Origin: Cryoendolithus antarcticus
Lineage: Eukaryota > Ascomycota > Dothideomycetes > Cladosporiales > Cladosporiaceae
Direction of reading: 5' to 3'
NCBI GenBank assembly: GCA_002077065.1
Contig: NAJO01000038.1
Coordinates: forward strand, 310,001-374,000
Length of the DNA stretch: 64,000 nucleotides
Made by a program: the position numbers and the translations under genes
In this document: one piece after another, positions 62,613 to 64,000 of the stretch
Layout: every line of letters begins with the position of its first letter
How positions within the stretch are numbered: the stretch's first letter is position 1
The notes under the pieces: model-generated
The model's input: the letters and a program-made list of their open reading frames with translations, nothing else
Databases searched by the model: none
What the model was told of the DNA's origin: nothing

Positions 62613-63778
62613 CTACCCTTGCCGCCCGAAGACTCTGATCCTCTTCACCCCTCCATCAGGTATAATGACCATCTTCACAAATCCATACTTCTCCCCTCCA
62701 CTTTTCAGCACTTCTCCCTCGTATTCATGCTCCTTATCCGGCCCTGTCTTTTGCGGCGCCAAGATTTCCACCCACCGCTCACTTGCCCCCTCCGGCACAC
62801 CGCCCTCTGCCGCCGCAGCGAAGACCTGCACTTTCTGCGGAAAGTTGCCTCGGAAGTGCGCAGTGTCGACGACGAGTTTGTTGATAATCCCAGGTGTGCC
62901 GAGCTTTATAACAACCCAATCCACATGCTCCCCTCTTGAGCGTTTCGTCTCCCAGCCATCGCCCATATCTACACCTCTTCCAGGTAGCAGCAAGTTGTCT
63001 TTCGTGCCAAAGTGCTGATCTGAGCAGCTGACGGCCACGCCGCCGTTGACTGTGGCTGCGAGGTCGAAGACCGTGGAGAGATCCTGAGGGAGGACAGGGA
63101 CGACGGAGCCATACAGGCGGAAGCGCGCGATGCCGCCGTCGGGGAACATTTGTAGGCGCACGTGGGTGTATGCCTTTTGCCTCGCGCTCTCGGGCAGTAG
63201 CCAGCCGTGTCGTTGGCTGGGCCCGCATTCTTGCTTATCCAGAATTGTTTCCCATCCTGCAAAGTCCTCCTTTCCCACCTCCTCTTCCTTAGCCTCGTCC
63301 GTCACGAAGCATCCCTGCACGCCTACCTCTGGCGCTTGGTTTCCACTAAAGCCGAATGTGTCCACTTCAATGCCCTTCACCTTCCCTGAAGCCACGCCTA
63401 GCTTTATCACTACCCAGTCGAACTCCTCCGGATTATGCCGCCGTGTTTCCCAGCCATCGTACCAGGCGCCGGCGAATGTGAAGACGCCGAGTTTCCGGAT
63501 GGGAGGTTTGGGGTTCGTGAGGTTCGAGGCTTCGGCGAACCATTCGTCGGAGAAGGAGAGGATGCGAGAGGAGAGGGCGGAGGATATGAGGTCTGTAATT
63601 AGACTGTCAGCACGAAGCCGGGCCGTATCTATCCTGCGAAGGGCGGCATACCTATACTATCTGATTTGAATGTTTTGTCGATATCGTCCGCGGGAACAAA
63701 TGTGACCTTGTCGCCGGACTTGGTCGTCGCGTTGGTGAGATGCTCGACCGCTCCCGAAGTGAGTGCTTGAATCTCCAT
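62613..63778 (-). CDS. DAL2: Allantoicase
   Basis: Exons 63778-63652 and 63592-62613 (59-bp intron) give 368 residues. Allantoicase splits allantoate to ureidoglycolate and urea in purine breakdown. Two similar jelly-roll repeats are visible. The first is DDIDKTFKSDSIDLISSALSSRILSFSDEWFAEASNL, then WYDGWETRRHNPEEFDWVVIKLGVASGKVKGIEVDTFGFSGN. The second is DLAATVNGGVAVSCSDQHFGTKDNLLLPGRGVDMGDGWETKRSRGEHVDWVVIKLGTPGIINKLVVDTAHFRGN. Each ends with a FPDGG or IPDGG-R-x-R-x-F/YG strand. Length and start (MEIQALTSGAVEHL) fit the family. CGATAA at 63862-63867 is a GATA-type motif 84 bp upstream. Confidence 0.96.
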
Positions 63779-64000
63779 GCTGTTGTGTATTTTGCAGCTA
63801 TGAACGTATTGTACTGCTGGTTTGGTCACTTTATGTCGACGCGGGCATTGGAAAGTCCAGCCGATAACGCAATGTGGGGCCTGCCACACGCGGAGCTGGC
63901 CGATACGCCGTGCAACAGTCTTGCTCGTGAACAACGGATTGCGGCGGGCAGCATATGCTTCATGAAGTCGATGCCATGGGTAATACTCATTGTTGTGGAG
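63779..64000. other. Allantoicase upstream region to window edge
   Basis: 222 bp of probable promoter sequence; no other gene start is seen before the edge. Confidence 0.45.
63862..63867 (+). promoter_or_regulatory. GATA motif upstream of allantoicase
   Basis: CGATAA matches HGATAR. Purine-catabolic genes are normally under AreA-type nitrogen control. One short motif only. Confidence 0.3.

Noticed and set aside
62060..62613. Minus-strand frames of 121-178 codons between the transporter and allantoicase
   Set aside because: Three overlapping frames in different phases with His/Pro/Ser-rich noise; none has a domain.

Overview
The window is nuclear DNA of a filamentous ascomycete. The genes are fungal: Aur1, Hem14, a fused HIS7, a WOPR regulator, a HET protein, a fungal-rhodopsin-type membrane protein and allantoicase. 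Introns are mostly 48-77 bp, GT-AG, with CTGAC or CTAAC branch points 10-20 nt from the acceptor. Genes are dense and lie on both strands. The protein types (DUF6594, PTH11-like/rhodopsin, HET, GT2 with DAD and GED) fit Pezizomycotina; a Dothideomycete is my guess and is not proven by the sequence. I found no tRNA, rRNA, CRISPR array, transposon or insertion sequence.

Layout. 1-10.3 kb is housekeeping: actin-interacting protein 1 (cut by the left edge), the rRNA dimethylase Dim1, dihydrolipoyl dehydrogenase, cytosolic Asn-tRNA synthetase and Vac14. 10.4-14.3 kb is accessory: a secreted Ser/Thr-rich protein, an ankyrin protein and a disordered protein. 14.7-20.0 kb holds IMP3 and HIS7, which share a 241-bp divergent promoter, and then AUR1. 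20.7-30 kb carries a DUF6594 protein, mitochondrial ribosomal protein L11, a DOPA-4,5-dioxygenase-like protein, two uncharacterised conserved-looking proteins and a 102-aa membrane protein. 30.7-41.4 kb carries a Pac2-type WOPR regulator with a 3.2-kb gene-poor upstream region, a family-2 glycosyltransferase, a Gln-rich protein with ubiquitin-interacting-motif-like helices and a protein with a J-like C-terminus. 42-53.6 kb carries HET, protoporphyrinogen oxidase, an unknown protein, a MOSC protein, a patatin-like protein lacking the serine nucleophile and a five-exon rhodopsin-like membrane protein.

The right end (55.4-63.8 kb) is the most system-like part. It holds an APC permease, a three-domain protein (P-loop kinase, HAD, uracil phosphoribosyltransferase), a ten-exon Dal5/Tna1-type MFS transporter and allantoicase. 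This reads as a small group for uptake and use of nucleobase-derived nitrogen. The three-domain gene has a single in-frame TGA in its HAD domain while both flanks stay open, and two HAD acidic residues are also missing. It may be a very young pseudogene, a readthrough gene or an assembly error.

Coordinates for spliced genes were worked out by hand from splice signals, reading-frame phase and family conservation. Every spliced model below closes in frame.
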